Below are positions 54,415-63,913 of a stretch of 64,000 nt of DNA, piece by piece. How positions within the stretch are numbered: position 1 is the first letter of the stretch; each line of letters opens with the position of its first letter. The stretch is from NCBI RefSeq assembly GCF_000685215.1, contig NZ_ARYJ01000001.1, positions 186,001 to 250,000 of the forward strand, read 5' to 3'. A program made the position numbers and the translations under genes. Under the pieces are notes generated by a model. It did not search any database, was not told the origin of the DNA, and saw only the letters and a list, made by a program, of their open reading frames with translations. The DNA is from Hyphomonas jannaschiana VP2 (GTDB lineage: Bacteria > Pseudomonadota > Alphaproteobacteria > Caulobacterales > Hyphomonadaceae).

Positions 54415-55197
54415 TTATCCTTGCTGGTCACGGCCACGGGCGGTGACCTGTTTGCGGGCTTCTTCAACGGAATCGGCGGTGACGGAATTTGCGTGCTCGA
54501 TGGAACGGCGCACTTCTTCCTTCATGGCATCGGCGAAGGGCATGCCGAAGCCGTCATCGATCAGGGCCTTGTACTTCTTCAGCAACACGGGCTGCGTGCC
54601 GCACATTTCGTGGGCGAGCTTCATGGCGGCGGGGACAAGTTCGTCGGCCTTGTAGACACGGTTCACGAGGCCCCAGCGCTCGGACATTTCCGCATCGATG
54701 AAATTGCCGGTGAAGGAGAGTTCCTTGGCCCGGCTGATGCCGATCAGACGCGAGAGTTTCTGCGACAGGCCCCAGCCCGGGACGATACCGACGCGGGCAT
54801 GCGTATCGGCGAATTTCGCATTTTCAGAGGCAAGCAGCACGTCGCACATCAGGGCCAGCTCGAACCCGCCGGTGATGGCGAAGCCGTTGATCGCGCCGAT
54901 GATTGGCCACGGATAGGCTTCCATCGCGGCGAGGATGTTGATCGCCTTGGAGTCTTCGTCGGCGCCAAGCGCAAAACCGGTCTGCCCCGCCTCTTTTAGG
55001 TCGACGCCGGCCGTGAAGGCACGGCCTGCCCCGGTCAGCACGACAGCGCGGATTTCGGCGTCGTCCTTCAACTCGGTAAACACACGCACGATCTCGGCGC
55101 GCAGCGCGCGGCTCAGCGCATTCAGCGCGTCCGGGCGGTTGAGGGTGACAAGCGCAACCGGTCCGTCGCGTTCAACAAGAATGATTTCGTCAGCCAA
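54415..55197 (-). CDS. Enoyl-CoA hydratase/isomerase family protein
   Basis: The 260-residue crotonase-fold product starts at a TTG (55197) seven bases after a GGAGG sequence; this gives the family length, while the ATG further upstream (55338) would add an unrelated leader. Oxyanion segments are AFTAGVDLKEAG (about 61-72) and GFAITGGFELALMCD (about 105-119), the latter with the first catalytic Glu. The second Glu of hydratases is replaced (THARVGIVPG), so the protein may hydrate poorly or act as an isomerase or another crotonase. Probably cotranscribed with the thiolase. Confidence 0.82.
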   Translation of the reverse strand: MADEIILVERDGPVALVTLNRPDALNALSRALRAEIVRVFTELKDDAEIRAVVLTGAGRAFTAGVDLKEAGQTGFALGADEDSKAINILAAMEAYPWPIIGAINGFAITGGFELALMCDVLLASENAKFADTHARVGIVPGWGLSQKLSRLIGISRAKELSFTGNFIDAEMSERWGLVNRVYKADELVPAAMKLAHEMCGTQPVLLKKYKALIDDGFGMPFADAMKEEVRRSIEHANSVTADSVEEARKQVTARGRDQQG

Positions 55198-55232
55198 GGC
55201 GGCCTCCTTTATTTTCGTCAGTCTGGGAATTT

Positions 55233-55721
55233 TCAGGCCTGTTTCCGGCGAAACAGGTTCACGATGGCAATGATCAGGGCAACAAGCGCAATCGCCGCAG
55301 CCAGGAAGAAGAGGCCGAATTTCAGAGGCGTCAGCCATTCCTTGGCATCCAGCACATCGGCGGAGCCTTTCAGTGCCAGCGCCTGCACCGTGTTTTCGGT
55401 CAGGTCCACGATGATGGTCGCGAAGGCCGGCACGGCGGCGGCCTTGCCGAAGCTGCCGAAGAAGCGCAGCGCCATGCCGGCCAGAAAGCCGCCATAGGCC
55501 AGCGGGTAAGCCGTATCCAGCAACACGGTGACCCAGAAATGCACGTCCCGCTGCTCTGCGGTCATACCTGCCAGGATCTCGCGCGCCTGCACGGCAGACG
55601 CTGTCATGTCGAGGAAGGTGCCGCCGACCGCCTTGCTGAACACGCCGAAACCGGCACCGATGACGATCATCAGGACGAACAGCGTCCAGATGACCGGGGT
55701 TCGCTTCAGAAAGTCTGTCAC
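55233..55721 (-). CDS. Membrane protein of unknown function
   Basis: The 162-residue protein has four hydrophobic helices (about 10-30, 62-90, 93-110 and 132-156). Between helices 1 and 2 a soluble loop includes MTASAVQAREILAGM. No family is recognised. Its start overlaps the stop of the cinA-type gene by four bases, so translation is probably coupled. Confidence 0.65.
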   Translation of the reverse strand: MTDFLKRTPVIWTLFVLMIVIGAGFGVFSKAVGGTFLDMTASAVQAREILAGMTAEQRDVHFWVTVLLDTAYPLAYGGFLAGMALRFFGSFGKAAAVPAFATIIVDLTENTVQALALKGSADVLDAKEWLTPLKFGLFFLAAAIALVALIIAIVNLFRRKQA

Positions 55722-56494
55722 GTATTGGCGTCCTCCAGCCGCTCGGGTCTTACGCCCGTTTGTTCGATGATCGCCGACAGTTTTGCGGCGACCTCTTCAA
55801 TCAGCTCTTCATGGAGGGTGGAGGCGACGAGGTGGACCCCATTGTCGCCCACGGTCCGGAACCAGGGATAGGAGCCGAAGGAAACCTGCGGCATCTCCTT
55901 GGCGAGTTGGCCCAGCGGCTCGGCAATGTCCCCTTCCCGGAGGCCCGTGCCGCGGATCGTGATCTTGTGCACCACCGCGCCGGTTTCGAGGCGCGGGCCG
56001 ATGTCTTCCAGCATGGCGCGGGCAACCTGCGGCACGCCAGCCAGGGTGAACACATTCCCCGTCTGGAAGCCAGGCGCGCCGGATACCGGATTGGCCACGA
56101 CAGATGCGCCGTGCGGAATGCGCGCCATGCGCCGCCGTGCGGGCGTGTATTCGGTGCCCATCGCGGCATAGCGCTCGGCCAGCATGGCGGTGACTTCCGG
56201 GTGTTCTGAAATGCCGACGCCGAACGCCTTGGCGATGGCGTCTGCGGTGATGTCGTCATGCGTCGGGCCGATGCCGCCCGTGGTGAAGACATAGGTGTAT
56301 TTCGCCCGCAGCTGGTTCACCGCTTCAACGATCTCGTCCTCGATATCCGGCACGGTCCGGCTTTCACGCACGGGGATGCCGAGCGGCGCCAGATAAGTGG
56401 CGATCTGCTGGAGATTGATGTCACGGGTCCGCCCGGACAGGATTTCATCTCCGATGAGGAGGACGGCGGCGGTCGGCGAGCTTTTATCGGTCAT
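55718..56494 (-). CDS. CinA-type molybdopterin-binding domain protein
   Basis: The 258-residue protein is the competence/damage-inducible CinA N-terminal (MoCF-like) domain: LLIGDEILSGRTRDINLQQIA (about 11-31), FTTGGIGPTHDDITADAIAKAFG (about 64-86) and the later GAPGF motif. It lacks the C-terminal nicotinamide-nucleotide amidase domain of full CinA, so it is the stand-alone CinA-N type seen in many alphaproteobacteria. ATG at 56512 would add six residues. It forms a coupled pair with the membrane protein gene downstream. Confidence 0.85.
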   Translation of the reverse strand: MTDKSSPTAAVLLIGDEILSGRTRDINLQQIATYLAPLGIPVRESRTVPDIEDEIVEAVNQLRAKYTYVFTTGGIGPTHDDITADAIAKAFGVGISEHPEVTAMLAERYAAMGTEYTPARRRMARIPHGASVVANPVSGAPGFQTGNVFTLAGVPQVARAMLEDIGPRLETGAVVHKITIRGTGLREGDIAEPLGQLAKEMPQVSFGSYPWFRTVGDNGVHLVASTLHEELIEEVAAKLSAIIEQTGVRPERLEDANT

Positions 56495-56518
56495 GCGAGT
56501 TCCATCTCCCAAGCAGCG

Positions 56519-57835
56519 TCACTCTGCAAGCGCGCGATAAACGAGATTAGCGGATTCCGACCGCAGGCTCCGGTCGAGGCCACCCGGAAAACGCTGGATC
56601 ATGCCGATGAAGAAGAGGTCGTTCAACGGGTCGATCCAGAACCAGGTGCCTGCCGCCCCGCCCCAGTAATAAGTCCCTTCCGGCTGGCTGGCGCCGGTCG
56701 CCGACGGGTCGACATAGACCGCGAAATCCAGTCCGAACCCCTGCCCCGCCATTTGAGGATTGGGGCTAACGCCATCGGAAAACAGGCCGACGCCCTCCGG
56801 CAGCACATCCGTCCGCATCAGCTTCACCGTTTCCGGCTCAAGAATGCGGACGCCGTTCAGCTCGCCGCCATTCACCAGCATCTGGCAGAACCGGGCATAG
56901 TCGCCCATGGTCGAGACGAGGCCGTGCCCGCCCTTCTCCATGCCGATCTCGCCTTTCCGGAACGCGAAGCTCGCAGCCTCCAGCGGTACCAGCTCGCCCG
57001 TTTCGGGATCCGGCGTGAAGACATCGGAGAAGCGGACCCGCTTTTCCTCAGGCACATAGAAGCCGGTATCGACCATGCCGAGCGGGCCAAAGATCTCGTC
57101 CTGCAGGTATTGGCCGAAACGTTTTCCGCTCAGCTTCTCGACGATATAACCCTGCAGGTCGACGGCTGTGCTGTAGGCCCAGTTGGTGCCCGGCTGGTAG
57201 AGAAGCGGCACGGTGGCGAGCCGCGAAACATAAGTATCCATGTCCGGTGCAGCCAGCACTTCCGCCTCGGCGAACATCTTGTTGACCGGGTCGTCGCTGA
57301 ACAGGCCATAGGCGAACCCGGCCGTGTGGCTCATCAGTTCCCGCATCGTGGCCGGCCGGTCCGTGTTCACGAGGATCGGCTCGCCAGCCTCATCGAACCC
57401 TTCGAACACTTTCAGATCGGCCAGTTCAGGCACAAATTTGGTGATCGGGTCGTCCAGACTGAAGGCACCGTCCTCATACAGGGTCATCAGGGCAACGCCC
57501 GTAACCGGCTTGGACATGGAATAGATGCGGAAGATCGTGTCCTCGGTGACTGGCGCCTGATCGGCCGCGCGGCGGATGCCGTACTGATCGTAATTGATGA
57601 CCTGCCCGTCTTTCACCAGAAGCGTGGAGATGCCCCGCACCAGCCCGTCATCGACCGACTTGCGCATCGCGGCATCCAATGCGGCCAGTCCGTTTGCGGA
57701 AAAGCCCGCCGGAGACTCGGCGGCGTCCAGATGGTCAAACCTGACGACCTGCGGGTCCGCTGCAGGCGCCGTCGTGCAGGCCGCAAGCCCCAGAATGGCC
57801 AGGGATGACAGAAATACGCTTGGGTGCCAGTTCAC
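56519..57835 (-). CDS. Serine hydrolase lipoprotein, beta-lactamase/EstB-like
   Basis: The 438-residue protein has a lipoprotein signal ending LAAC (Cys20) and a class C beta-lactamase-fold hydrolase: SMSK nucleophile motif (about 106-109), YST as the YxN-type motif (about 220) and the C-terminal WGGAAGTW (about 393-400). Relatives are esterases such as EstB and D-alanyl-D-alanine carboxypeptidases. It is distinct from the membrane-anchored hydrolase at 5310-6611. It precedes the cinA-type gene on the same strand with a gap of 6-24 bp, depending on the start. Confidence 0.88.
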   Translation of the reverse strand: MNWHPSVFLSSLAILGLAACTTAPAADPQVVRFDHLDAAESPAGFSANGLAALDAAMRKSVDDGLVRGISTLLVKDGQVINYDQYGIRRAADQAPVTEDTIFRIYSMSKPVTGVALMTLYEDGAFSLDDPITKFVPELADLKVFEGFDEAGEPILVNTDRPATMRELMSHTAGFAYGLFSDDPVNKMFAEAEVLAAPDMDTYVSRLATVPLLYQPGTNWAYSTAVDLQGYIVEKLSGKRFGQYLQDEIFGPLGMVDTGFYVPEEKRVRFSDVFTPDPETGELVPLEAASFAFRKGEIGMEKGGHGLVSTMGDYARFCQMLVNGGELNGVRILEPETVKLMRTDVLPEGVGLFSDGVSPNPQMAGQGFGLDFAVYVDPSATGASQPEGTYYWGGAAGTWFWIDPLNDLFFIGMIQRFPGGLDRSLRSESANLVYRALAE

Positions 57836-57979
57836 GGACTTTTCCTCCCAGCCCCCGTGCGGGAGCTTCGTTCTTCGCTTCCCGGCACCCTACAGAGATC
57901 GGCGGCCGGGCGCCAAGCCGGAACGTTGCGGCATCCTACGCATTGTTCCTTCAGGTTCTGCCACAACAGGAGATTTCCC

Positions 57980-58420
57980 ATGAAACGCACTGCCACCGCC
58001 ATATGGAAAGGCAATTTGCGCGAAGGTACCGGAACGCTGGGCACGCAAAGCGGCGCCCTCGATGCCCACCCCTACTCCTTCAAGGCCCGGTTCGAGGATG
58101 AAAGCGGCAAATCGGGCACCAATCCGGAGGAATTGCTGGGCGCGGCCCATGCCGGCTGTTTCACCATGCAGCTCTCCCACCTTCTGGCCGAGGCCGGTCA
58201 CCCGGCGGACGAGCTCAGGACAATGGCGACCGTCTCGGTCGAGCCAAAGGATGGCGGCGGGTTCGAGATCACGCGCAGCGCCCTCTCCCTGGAGGCAAAG
58301 GTGCCGGGCATCGAGCGGGACGTGTTCGAGGCCATTGCCGGCAAGGCCAAGACCGGATGCCCCGTCTCCGTTGCGCTCGGCGGCATCGACATCACGCTCG
58401 ACATGACGCTCCACGGCTGA
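57980..58420 (+). CDS. OsmC-family peroxiredoxin
   Basis: The 146-residue protein has the OsmC/Ohr fold with its two catalytic cysteines, Cys60 in AHAGCF and Cys127 in TGCPVS. The sequence GNLREGTGTLGTQS near the start is typical of the OsmC group rather than Ohr. It reduces organic hydroperoxides with thiol donors. I use the ATG at 57980 with AGGAG upstream; the frame is open further 5' but without similarity. Confidence 0.9.
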   Translation: MKRTATAIWKGNLREGTGTLGTQSGALDAHPYSFKARFEDESGKSGTNPEELLGAAHAGCFTMQLSHLLAEAGHPADELRTMATVSVEPKDGGGFEITRSALSLEAKVPGIERDVFEAIAGKAKTGCPVSVALGGIDITLDMTLHG

Positions 58421-58482
58421 GCAAGGGTGGAAATTTTCCCTGTTTGCTGCCACATTGCAGCGCATAAGCAGAAAGTTTCCAG

Positions 58483-59304
58483 ATGACCGACACGAACCTC
58501 CTCCTGCCCATGCGCACGGGCGAAATCCGCATTCACGATGCCGAAGGCTTCGCAGGCATGCGAAAGGCCGGGCGGCTGGTTGCGGAATGCCTCGACATGC
58601 TGGTGCCGGAAGTGAAGCCGGGCGTGACCACCGAACACCTCGACAACCTGATCCGCGAGTTCGTGCTGGACCATGGCGCGACCTCCGCGACGATCGGTTA
58701 TCGCGGTTACCGCCACGCCTCCTGCATCTCGATCAACCATGTCATCTGCCACGGCATTCCGGGCCCGAAGCCGTTGAAGGAAGGCGACATCGCCAATATC
58801 GATGTGACGCTCATCATCGATGGCTGGCACGGCGACCATTCGCGCATGTACGGCGTCGGTGAAGTGAAGCGGAAGGCAGAGCGTCTGATGGACGTGACCT
58901 ATGAAGCCATGATGGCCGGCATCGCTCAGGTGAAGCCGGGTAACCGTTTCGGCGACATCGGCGGCGCGATCAGCGAGATCGCCCGCAAGAACCGCATGTC
59001 CGTCGTCGAGGATTTCTGCGGCCACGGCCTCGGCCAGCTGTTCCATGACGAGCCGAACGTGATCCATTCCGCCGACTACAATACCGGCCCGGAACTGAAA
59101 CCCGGCATGTTCTTCACCATCGAGCCGATGCTGAACCTCGGCCGCAAGGATGCGAACATCCTGCCCGACGGCTGGACGGCCGTGACACGTGACCGCCAGC
59201 TATCGGCCCAGTACGAGCATTCGGTTGGCGTCACCGAGGACGGCGTAGAGATCTTCACGACCAGCCCGAAAGGCTGGCACCAGCCGCACAAGGTGGCGCT
59301 CTAG
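58483..59304 (+). CDS. map: Methionine aminopeptidase, type I
   Basis: The 273-residue protein has all five metal ligands of MetAP: Asp107 (NIDVT), Asp118 (HGDHS), His181 (GHGLG), Glu214 (TIEP) and Glu245 (YEHS), with the substrate His90 (ICHG). It removes the initiator Met from nascent proteins. It lies 62 bp downstream of osmC and convergent with the cupin lipoprotein, which ends four bases away. Confidence 0.96.
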   Translation: MTDTNLLLPMRTGEIRIHDAEGFAGMRKAGRLVAECLDMLVPEVKPGVTTEHLDNLIREFVLDHGATSATIGYRGYRHASCISINHVICHGIPGPKPLKEGDIANIDVTLIIDGWHGDHSRMYGVGEVKRKAERLMDVTYEAMMAGIAQVKPGNRFGDIGGAISEIARKNRMSVVEDFCGHGLGQLFHDEPNVIHSADYNTGPELKPGMFFTIEPMLNLGRKDANILPDGWTAVTRDRQLSAQYEHSVGVTEDGVEIFTTSPKGWHQPHKVAL

Positions 59305-59308
59305 CCCC

Positions 59309-59953
59309 CTATTCCTGGACAGGTTCCGGCGGAGGTGGCGGCGCATAGAAGGGCGCGGCCGCTTCCGGCATTTTGTCCATGGAAATGATGATGCCATGTT
59401 CTGCGGCGAGTTGGCCGATGACGGCGCCGGCCTCTTCGGCATTGGCCGGCTTCGCCTCTGCGATGCGCGGCCCGGCGGATTTCATGAATGCCTCGAACGA
59501 GCTGCCGGTCGTGGTCATGATCAGCTCGGTCGGTGTGTCGCTGCCATTCCAGAACATGTGCGCATGGCCCCGGTTGAGGGCGGCAAAGTCCCCCGGATTG
59601 AGGCGCAGCGTCTCGCCATTCGAGAGCACGTCGAGCGTGCCGGAGAGAACGTAGAAATATTCGTCTTCCAGGCTGTGCGTGTGCGGCGGCGAGCCTGGGC
59701 TCTTCGGCGGCAGCAGGAACTCATAGATCGTCACCTCGCCCGCCGATTCCTCGTTCGACAGGAGAAGACGGACCGGATGGAACGGATTGTCCACCATCTC
59801 GCCCGTGGCGGCACGGACCAGCTTGTCCGGATGATCAGCATGGTCCGTTATGGTCATGGCATGATCATCCGCATCTTCGTGCGGGTGCTCGCCATGTGCA
59901 CAGGCGGCAAGGCCGAGTGCCACCGCAGGCAGGATTGCCGTAGTCAGTTTCAT
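59309..59953 (-). CDS. Cupin-domain lipoprotein with His/Asp-rich linker
   Basis: The 214-residue protein has a lipoprotein signal ending LAAC (Cys18), then a His/Asp-rich stretch (about 19-45) and a single cupin fold (about 60-150) with the metal-ligand motif HTHSLEDEYFYVLSG (about 91-105). The tail is Pro-rich. It may bind a metal in the envelope; the substrate is unknown. I chose the start at 59953 for the signal peptide. Confidence 0.8.
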   Translation of the reverse strand: MKLTTAILPAVALGLAACAHGEHPHEDADDHAMTITDHADHPDKLVRAATGEMVDNPFHPVRLLLSNEESAGEVTIYEFLLPPKSPGSPPHTHSLEDEYFYVLSGTLDVLSNGETLRLNPGDFAALNRGHAHMFWNGSDTPTELIMTTTGSSFEAFMKSAGPRIAEAKPANAEEAGAVIGQLAAEHGIIISMDKMPEAAAPFYAPPPPPEPVQE

Positions 59954-60084
59954 TGAGGTGCCCCCTTTTCTTTTCTGCAGGCCTCTTGGCGGGCCATGCC
60001 TGCGACGCTTCCACAAGAATTCACCCCCGGCAAGCGCGTCAAACCCACTTTGTCGAAACGGAATTTCGTGGTTTCTCCGCAAGG

Positions 60085-60774
60085 ATGAAATCGGGAACGG
60101 ACAAACCTCACTGGCAGGGACATCGCGAGCGCCTGCGCGGCAAGCTGCTGTCGCGCGGCGCTGCGGCGCTGGACGATTACGAGATTCTCGAAGTCCTGCT
60201 GATGGCCTTTATCCCCCGGCGGGACGTGAAGCCGATCGCCAAGGCGCTGGAGGCAAAGTTCGGCGGCCTGTCCGGCGTGTTGGCCGCCCCGGCTGCCGAT
60301 CTCGTCAAGGTGGACGGCGTCGGCGAAACCGTTGCCGCCTATCTGAAAGCCGTGGCCGAACTGCAAAGCCGCGCAAGCCTGCAGGAGATTCGCAAACGCG
60401 AAGTGATCTCCTCCTGGTCGGCCCTGCTGGAATATGTCCGCCGGGAGATGCAGCACGAGACGCGCGAGCAGTTCCGCGTCCTCTTCCTGGACCGCAAGAA
60501 CCAGCTGATTGCCGACGAAGTGATGAGCCAGGGCACGGTCGACCAGGCGCCTGTCTATCCGCGGGAAATTGCCCGGCGGGCGCTGGAACTGGCCGCCTCC
60601 AGCCTGATCCTGGTGCACAATCACCCGTCCGGCGATACCACCCCCTCGCGCGCCGACATCGACATGACCCGCGAAATCATCGATGCGCTCATTCCCTTCG
60701 AGATTGAGGTACATGACCACCTGATTGCCGGAACAGGCGGCGTCACCAGCTTCCGCACTGCAGGCCTGATCTGA
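60085..60774 (+). CDS. radC: RadC-family JAB-domain protein
   Basis: The 229-residue protein has an N-terminal helix-hairpin-helix (about 25-90, including VDGVGETVAAYL) and a C-terminal MPN/JAB+ domain with the metal motif HNHPSGDTTPSRAD (about 171-184). Despite the name, RadC has no proven role in repair; some relatives travel with mobile elements. Here it sits between map and transporter genes, so it is the chromosomal copy. The start at ATG 60085 fits the family; the frame is open upstream to 59953. Confidence 0.9.
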   Translation: MKSGTDKPHWQGHRERLRGKLLSRGAAALDDYEILEVLLMAFIPRRDVKPIAKALEAKFGGLSGVLAAPAADLVKVDGVGETVAAYLKAVAELQSRASLQEIRKREVISSWSALLEYVRREMQHETREQFRVLFLDRKNQLIADEVMSQGTVDQAPVYPREIARRALELAASSLILVHNHPSGDTTPSRADIDMTREIIDALIPFEIEVHDHLIAGTGGVTSFRTAGLI

Positions 60775-60881
60775 CGATTACCTTACGATAAGGCTTGCAG
60801 CGGGCGCGCTGGGCACTACCGTGGTGCCATCGCCAGCAAATGCTCCGGTCAGAAGGGCAACGCTGCATCGGAGGAGACTAC

Positions 60882-62390
60882 ATGAGCGATACGACAGCCG
60901 GCCCGGCGGCACAGCCTGGCCACATCACCGGTTTTGGCTCTCGTGGCTACAGGACGTACGTCTTGATGTCCCTCATGCTGGTCTACACGCTGAACTTCAT
61001 CGACCGGTCCCTGATCGGCGTGGTCGGCCAGCCGATCATGGATTCCTTCGGCCTCAGCGATGCCCAGTGGGGTCTCCTGAACGGCCCGCCCTTTGCCCTC
61101 TTCTACGCCCTGATGGGCATTCCGATCGCCATGTGGGCCGACCGCGGCAACCGCGTCTTCATCATCGGTCTCTGTATCATCATCTGGTCGATCATGACGG
61201 CGCTTTGCGGCCTTGCAGCAGGCTTTATCTGGCTGTTGCTCTTCCGCGTTGGCGTGGCCATTGGAGAGGCCGGCTGTACGCCGCCTGCCAACTCGCTTAT
61301 CACCGACTACTACCCGCCCAAGAGCCGTGCCAACGCACTCGGCATCTATTCCATGGGCGTCACCATCGGCGGCGTCCTGGCCCAGCTGTTTGGCGGCACA
61401 ATCGCCTCCATCAAGGGCCCGGACATGGGCAACTGGCTGCATTCCCTCGGCCTTGGCTTCATGTTCGATCACCTCAACTGGGAAACGGTTGAAGGCTGGC
61501 GCATTGCTTTTGTGGTGATCGGCACACCGGGCGTGCTGATCGCAGCGATGATCTGGTTCACGATGAAGGAACCGCCGCGCGGACACTCAGATGCACCTTC
61601 GCTGCATATTGAGAAAGCCGGCATTCTGGAAGCCTTCAAGGAATTCGGGCGCAAGCCCACCTTCTGGACGCTGTCGCTCGGCGCCGCCTTCGTCGCCTTT
61701 GTCGGCTATGGCCTGTTCGCTTTCCAGACGCCGTTCCTGATGCGGGTGCACGGCGTCAGCCTGCATGATGCCGCCGTGAAGTTCGGCGCCCCGCTGTCCG
61801 CTGTGGCCGCAGGCGGCACCTTCCTGGGCGGCTATCTCTCGGAGAGGCTGTCACACCGTTTTCCGGCCGTATCGGCCTGGTTGCCGGGCGTCGGCCTGCT
61901 GATCGCCGTCCCGGCCTATTCCATCGCTTTCCTGACCTCGTCGCTGACTGTGGCCATCTTCTTCTGGGTCATCGCGGCGGTCACGCACTATGCCTATCTC
62001 GGCGCCCAGTACACAGTGGGCACAGGCATCGTCAGCCCGCGCGCCCGCGCCACAACGATTTCAGTGCTGCTGTTCATTGTCGCCCTGATCGGCAATGGGA
62101 TCGGCCCGATGTTCACCGGCTGGATGAGCACGCATTTCATGGTGTCGAGCCTGGCCAGCCAGGGCCTCGCTGACCAGTTCGCCACGTTCGAACCGAAATT
62201 CTGCGGCGTGAATGTCGACCAGCTCGGTGCCGACGGCCCGGCCCTCTGCTCGGCCTATGCCGAAGGCCTGCGCCATTCGATGGTCGCCACTGTGATGATC
62301 TTCATCGTCGCGGCAGCCTTCTACTTTCTCGCAGCGCGCACGTTCATGCGCGACCGCTACGACCCCGCTGCACCTTCCGGACAAGGATGA
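60882..62390 (+). CDS. MFS transporter, Spinster-type, copy 1
   Basis: The 502-residue protein has 12 predicted membrane helices, YTLNFIDRSLIG in helix 1, and the signature GEAGCTPPANSLITDYYPP (about 127-145), typical of the Spinster-like MFS group that includes many uncharacterised anion or lipid transporters. A longer loop with an EPPRGHSD motif links the two halves. GGAGGAG lies before the ATG at 60882. A second gene of the same kind follows 32 bp later. Confidence 0.88.
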   Translation: MSDTTAGPAAQPGHITGFGSRGYRTYVLMSLMLVYTLNFIDRSLIGVVGQPIMDSFGLSDAQWGLLNGPPFALFYALMGIPIAMWADRGNRVFIIGLCIIIWSIMTALCGLAAGFIWLLLFRVGVAIGEAGCTPPANSLITDYYPPKSRANALGIYSMGVTIGGVLAQLFGGTIASIKGPDMGNWLHSLGLGFMFDHLNWETVEGWRIAFVVIGTPGVLIAAMIWFTMKEPPRGHSDAPSLHIEKAGILEAFKEFGRKPTFWTLSLGAAFVAFVGYGLFAFQTPFLMRVHGVSLHDAAVKFGAPLSAVAAGGTFLGGYLSERLSHRFPAVSAWLPGVGLLIAVPAYSIAFLTSSLTVAIFFWVIAAVTHYAYLGAQYTVGTGIVSPRARATTISVLLFIVALIGNGIGPMFTGWMSTHFMVSSLASQGLADQFATFEPKFCGVNVDQLGADGPALCSAYAEGLRHSMVATVMIFIVAAAFYFLAARTFMRDRYDPAAPSGQG

Positions 62391-62422
62391 TTTCGACCCC
62401 GGTAGCTTAACAGGAGACGCCC

Positions 62423-63904
62423 ATGACTGACGCCGCCTTGACCCGACCGGGACACGAAACGGGATACGGTTCTGCCGGATACCGTGCCTATGTCCTCAGC
62501 GCCCTGCTGGTCGTCTACATCTTCAATTTCATCGACCGGTCGATCTTCGCCATCCTGACCGAACCGATGAAGACATCACTGCAGCTGGAAGACTGGCACA
62601 TGGGCGTGCTGGGCGGCCTCGCCTTTGCGATCTTCTACACGACACTCGGCATTCCGATTGCGCGCCTCGCCGAACGACGCAGCCGGATCGGCATCATTGT
62701 GATTGCCTTGTCCCTGTGGAGCCTGATGACCGTCCTGTGCGGCTTTGCCATGGGCTTCATGTCGCTCTTCCTGTTCCGCCTCATGGTGGGCGTCGGCGAA
62801 GCGGGCTGCACGCCGCCGGCCCAGTCCGTCATCGCCGATTATTTCAAACCCTCCAGCCGCGCGACGGCGGCCTCGATCTATGCGCTCGGCGTGCCGCTTG
62901 GCGGCATGATTGCCGGCCTCGCGGGTGGCCCGATCAACGACTATGTGACCGGCGACAATGTCCACCACCTGCTGGACAGCTGGGGCTGGACCTGGGCGGT
63001 CGAGATGATCGACTGGAAGAGTTTCGAGGGTTGGCGCATCGCCTTCATCGCCGTCGGCCTGCCGGGCGTTGTGATCGCCGCGATCCTCGGCTTCACCATC
63101 AAAGAGCCGCCGCGTGGCTATACTGATCCGCCGAACGCGTCCGGCATGCCGACAGAGCGCTCAAGCTTTGTAGCCGCCTTCAAGACGCTGATGAAGAAGC
63201 CGACCTATGTGCATGTCGTCACCGGCGCGGCCATCGCCTCCTTTGCCGGCTATGGCATTGCACAATTCTCCACCTCCTTCCTGCGCCGGACCCACGGCCT
63301 CAGCCTGACGGAAGCGGCGCTGATCTTCAGCCTCGTCATCGGCCTTATGGCGGCCATCGGCGTGTTCCTGTCCGGCTTCCTGGCCGACAAGATGTCGGTG
63401 CGCCATCCGAAAGCGCTGTCATGGATGCCGGCGCTCGGCATGGGCCTGTCGGTCCCGCTCTACTGGCTCGGCTACCTCGCCCCGACCGTGCCGCTGATGC
63501 TGCCGCCGCTGATGGCGGCCGCCTTGCTGCACTATTTCTATCTTGGCCCGATGTATGCCGTTTCCACCGGTGTGGCCGACGCCCGCACCCGGGCCACCGC
63601 CGTCGCGCTCACCCTGTTCGCGGTGAACCTGATCGGCATCGGCCTTGGCCCCACCCTGATCGGCATCCTGTCGACATTCCTGAAAACCATGATGCTCGGC
63701 GGATACGACCTCGGCCTGACGCTGGAGATCTGCAAGGATGTGACCGGCCTTCCCGACGCCCAGGCAGCGGCCTGCAACAGCGCCAATGCCCGGGGCCTGC
63801 AATGGTCGATCATCGTCTTCGCCACGCTCTATGGCTGGGCGGCCCTTCATTATCTTTGGGCCGGCAAGACACTGCAGCGTGACATGATCACCCGGTCGGC
63901 TTAA
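62423..63904 (+). CDS. MFS transporter, Spinster-type, copy 2
   Basis: The 493-residue protein is a paralogue of the preceding gene: same YGSAGYRAYVL opening, FIFNFIDRS-type helix 1, GEAGCTPPAQSVIADYF (about 133-149), EPPRGYTD in the middle and a CxxxxGL-type extracellular insertion near the end. The two form an operon-like tandem. Differences in the second helix (GVLGGLAFAIFY versus GLLNGPPFALFY) suggest different substrates. The first codons of thrB follow immediately. Confidence 0.88.
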   Translation: MTDAALTRPGHETGYGSAGYRAYVLSALLVVYIFNFIDRSIFAILTEPMKTSLQLEDWHMGVLGGLAFAIFYTTLGIPIARLAERRSRIGIIVIALSLWSLMTVLCGFAMGFMSLFLFRLMVGVGEAGCTPPAQSVIADYFKPSSRATAASIYALGVPLGGMIAGLAGGPINDYVTGDNVHHLLDSWGWTWAVEMIDWKSFEGWRIAFIAVGLPGVVIAAILGFTIKEPPRGYTDPPNASGMPTERSSFVAAFKTLMKKPTYVHVVTGAAIASFAGYGIAQFSTSFLRRTHGLSLTEAALIFSLVIGLMAAIGVFLSGFLADKMSVRHPKALSWMPALGMGLSVPLYWLGYLAPTVPLMLPPLMAAALLHYFYLGPMYAVSTGVADARTRATAVALTLFAVNLIGIGLGPTLIGILSTFLKTMMLGGYDLGLTLEICKDVTGLPDAQAAACNSANARGLQWSIIVFATLYGWAALHYLWAGKTLQRDMITRSA

Positions 63905-63913
63905 TCGGGTGGC

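Noticed and set aside
57945-57958. A LexA box upstream of osmC
   Set aside because: The two GTTC half-sites are six bases apart, not the seven that LexA requires.
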